The position numbers and the translations under genes were made by a program. Below are positions 12,741 to 14,888 of a stretch of DNA of 14,888 bases, one piece after another (within the stretch, counting starts at the first letter, position 1; each line of letters opens with the position of its first letter). A model generated the notes under the pieces. That model saw only the letters and a program-made list of their open reading frames with translations. It did not search any database and had not been told where the DNA came from. The DNA is from Sulfurovum sp. (GTDB lineage: Bacteria; Campylobacterota; Campylobacteria; Campylobacterales; Sulfurovaceae). Location of the stretch: assembly GCA_026983895.1 (NCBI GenBank), contig JALSTF010000105.1, positions 1 to 14,888 on the forward strand, written 5' to 3'.

Positions 12741-14888
12741 ATGTTAAATTCTTTACACTCCGGTAACAGACTCCGCGTTGACTTTTCCAAAACCCCCAGA
12801 GAGATCGAAATCCCCAACCTGCTTCAGCTTCAGCAGAAAAGTTATGAAAACTTTTTGATGATGGGAGAGAGGGACAGAAAGAACTCCACACTTGAGCGTG
12901 TGTTCCGTTCGGCCTTCCCTATTCACGACCAGCAGAACAGACTGACGCTGACCTATAAGAATTCAGAGATCATCAAACCCAAATATACTGTCAGAGAGTG
13001 TATGGAAAGAGGCTTGACCTATGCCGTTTCCCTGAAGATGAATATTGCGCTGACCATCTGGAACAGAGATGAAAAGACCGGTGAGAAACTCGATCCCAAA
13101 GAGATCAAAGAACAGGCCGTGTTCGTACGTGACATCCCGCTGATGACAGACAGGACCTCTTTTGTTGTCAATGGCGTCGAGAGGGTCATTGTCAACCAGC
13201 TCCACAGATCACCGGGCGTTATCTTCAAAGAGGAAGAGAGTACAACAGCGGGACATAAACTTCTTTATTCGGCGCAGATCATCCCGGACAGAGGATCATG
13301 GCTCTATTTTGAGTATGACTCCAAAGAGATCCTTTATGCACGTATCAACAAAAGAAGAAAGATCCCTGTAACGATCCTGTTCCGTGCACTGGACTATACC
13401 AAAGAGGATATTGTCAAACTTTTCTATCCGATCAAAGAGATATCGATCAAGGATAACCGCTTCCTGACGAGATTCGACCCGAAAGATTTCAGTGGAAGAG
13501 CAGAATATGATGTGAAAGACATGGATGGCAATACCATTGTCAATGCCGGGAAAAGGCTGACCAAGAAAAAAGCCCAGAAACTCATTGAAGAGGGATTGGA
13601 ATGGGTGGAATACCCGCTTGAAATGCTGATGGAAAGAAATCTCGCTTCTGCGGTCATTGACCAGGAAAGCGGCGAGGTGCTTTATGATGTGGTCGCACCG
13701 CTGGATGAGATAAAGCTCAAGAAAATGATCGAGCAGGGTATTGACAGCATTGAGATCATCAATGATCTTGCGGAAGGTACGGACCGGTCGATCATCAATG
13801 CGTTTATCGCGGACAATGAAAGCCTGAGACTGCTGAAGCAGACAGAAGAGATCGATGATGAGAACGTTCTCTCTGCTATTCGTATCTACAAAGTCATGAG
13901 ACCGGGAGAGCCTGTGACACCGGAAGCGGCGAAAGCGTTCCTCAGGCAGCTCTTCTTCGATCCGGAAAGATATGACCTGACAAAAGTAGGACGTATGAAA
14001 ATGAACCATAAACTGGGGCTTGATATTCCGGAATATGCGACAGTATTGACTGCAGAAGATTTGATCAACACAGTGAAATATCTTATCAAGGTCAAGAATG
14101 GACATGGGCATATCGATGACCGGGATCACCTGGGGAACAGACGTATCCGTGCGATCGGGGAACTGCTTGGAAATGAACTGCACAATGGACTTATCAAGAT
14201 GCAAAAGGCGATCAAGGACAAGATGACCACGATCTCCGGTACGCTCGATGAGCTGATGCCGCATGACCTTGTCAATTCCAAAATGATCACCAATACGATC
14301 CTTGAGTTCTTCTCAAGCGGTCAGCTGTCTCAATTTATGGATCAGACAAACCCGCTTTCCGAAGTGACACATAAAAGAAGGCTTTCTGCACTCGGAGAGG
14401 GCGGTCTGGTCAAAGAGAGGGCCGGATTTGAAGTAAGGGACGTGCACCCGACACATTATGGGCGTATCTGTCCTATCGAGACACCGGAAGGTCAGAACAT
14501 TGGTCTGATCAACACCCTTGCCACCTATTCGAAAGTAAACGAGCATGGTTTTATCGAAGCACCGTACAAAGTGGTGAAGGACGGTCAGGTCACTGACGAG
14601 ATCGTCTATATCACGGCAACGCAGGAAGAGGACAAGTGTATTGCCCCTGCCTCTACAAAACTGGATGAGAACGGAAGGATCATTGAAGACCTGATCGAAA
14701 CAAGACTCAACGGCAATATCGAACTCAACGACAGAAGCAGGGTCAACCTGATCGATATTTCCCCATTGATGATCTCCGGTTCTGCCGCAGCACTCATTCC
14801 TTTCCTTGAGCATGATGATGCCAACCGTGCATTGATGGGATCGAACATGCAGCGCCAGGCAGTGCCGCTTTTGAAAACAGAAGCGCCT
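12741..14888 (+). CDS. rpoB: RNA polymerase beta subunit, 3' end cut by window edge
   Basis: The frame is open from the ATG at 12741 to the last base (716 codons, no stop), about half of a usual RpoB. AAGGA precedes the ATG by 7 nt. Landmarks are the N-terminal RVDFSKTPREIEIPNLLQLQ, RDIPLMTDRTSFVVNGVERVIVNQLHRSPGV, the rifampicin region QLSQFMDQTNPLSEVTHKRR with RLSALGEGGL after it, and PTHYGRICPIETPEGQNIGLI. The Asp, His and Ser equivalent to E. coli 516, 526 and 531 are all wild type, so a rifampicin-sensitive pocket is expected. One position next to this cluster reads Gly (SSGQLSQ) where E. coli has Ser. In several Campylobacterota rpoB is fused or adjacent to rpoC; that cannot be judged here. 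Confidence 0.99.
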   Translation, partial: MLNSLHSGNRLRVDFSKTPREIEIPNLLQLQQKSYENFLMMGERDRKNSTLERVFRSAFPIHDQQNRLTLTYKNSEIIKPKYTVRECMERGLTYAVSLKMNIALTIWNRDEKTGEKLDPKEIKEQAVFVRDIPLMTDRTSFVVNGVERVIVNQLHRSPGVIFKEEESTTAGHKLLYSAQIIPDRGSWLYFEYDSKEILYARINKRRKIPVTILFRALDYTKEDIVKLFYPIKEISIKDNRFLTRFDPKDFSGRAEYDVKDMDGNTIVNAGKRLTKKKAQKLIEEGLEWVEYPLEMLMERNLASAVIDQESGEVLYDVVAPLDEIKLKKMIEQGIDSIEIINDLAEGTDRSIINAFIADNESLRLLKQTEEIDDENVLSAIRIYKVMRPGEPVTPEAAKAFLRQLFFDPERYDLTKVGRMKMNHKLGLDIPEYATVLTAEDLINTVKYLIKVKNGHGHIDDRDHLGNRRIRAIGELLGNELHNGLIKMQKAIKDKMTTISGTLDELMPHDLVNSKMITNTILEFFSSGQLSQFMDQTNPLSEVTHKRRLSALGEGGLVKERAGFEVRDVHPTHYGRICPIETPEGQNIGLINTLATYSKVNEHGFIEAPYKVVKDGQVTDEIVYITATQEEDKCIAPASTKLDENGRIIEDLIETRLNGNIELNDRSRVNLIDISPLMISGSAAALIPFLEHDDANRALMGSNMQRQAVPLLKTEAP

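Noticed and set aside
13296..14264. Minus-strand 322-residue open frame inside rpoB
   Set aside because: Shadow of the intact rpoB frame; its His/Asp/Arg-rich composition has no recognisable domain.

Overview
The window reads as chromosomal DNA of a Campylobacterota (epsilonproteobacterial) species, most like the free-living Sulfurovum/Sulfurimonas type. Support comes from protein features (EF-Tu with ATSHVEYET after GIT, the RpoB rifampicin region), a TTTGGGTATAAT-type promoter before tuf, and the block tRNA(Thr-Tyr-Gly-Thr)-tuf-rpmG-tRNA(Trp)-secE-nusG-rplKAJL-rpoB. The genus cannot be fixed from the sequence alone. No transposon, phage, CRISPR array or clear pseudogene was seen.

Bases 1-5262 hold an accessory envelope and signalling module. 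On the minus strand, a TolC-type outer membrane factor gene is followed (TGATG overlap) by a periplasmic adaptor gene that runs off the left edge; the pump itself probably lies outside. Divergently, on the plus strand, lie an OmpR-type response regulator, a histidine kinase without a visible HAMP domain, and a small CxxCH c-type cytochrome, all with overlapping ends. A separately promoted lipoprotein with a DUF2202 (ferritin-like) domain follows. The main result is that all three transcription starts of this module carry the same promoter layout: two TTCAY half-sites exactly 11 bp apart, then exactly 10 bp, then a TATRAT -10 box. This suggests one regulon in which the response regulator controls itself, the efflux operon and the DUF2202 lipoprotein.

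Bases 5361-6864 hold a DUF190-crcB (fluoride channel) pair with a 1-base overlap, convergent with yaaA (peroxide/iron stress protein).

From 6953 to the right edge is the translation and transcription core. A near-consensus sigma70 promoter with a GC-rich discriminator drives tRNA-Thr(UGU), Tyr(GUA), Gly(UCC) and Thr(GGU), the same anticodon order as the E. coli thrU-tyrU-glyT-thrT-tufB operon. Then come tuf, rpmG, tRNA-Trp, secE, nusG, rplK, rplA, an L10 leader, rplJ, rplL, and 716 codons of rpoB. The spacers are rich in RNA structure: a long hairpin between tRNA-Thr and tuf, a hairpin after tuf, terminator-like hairpins before the L10 leader and between rplJ and rplL, and a 326-base rplL-rpoB spacer with three large hairpins (one resembling an RNase III substrate) plus a mutually exclusive pairing just upstream of rpoB.
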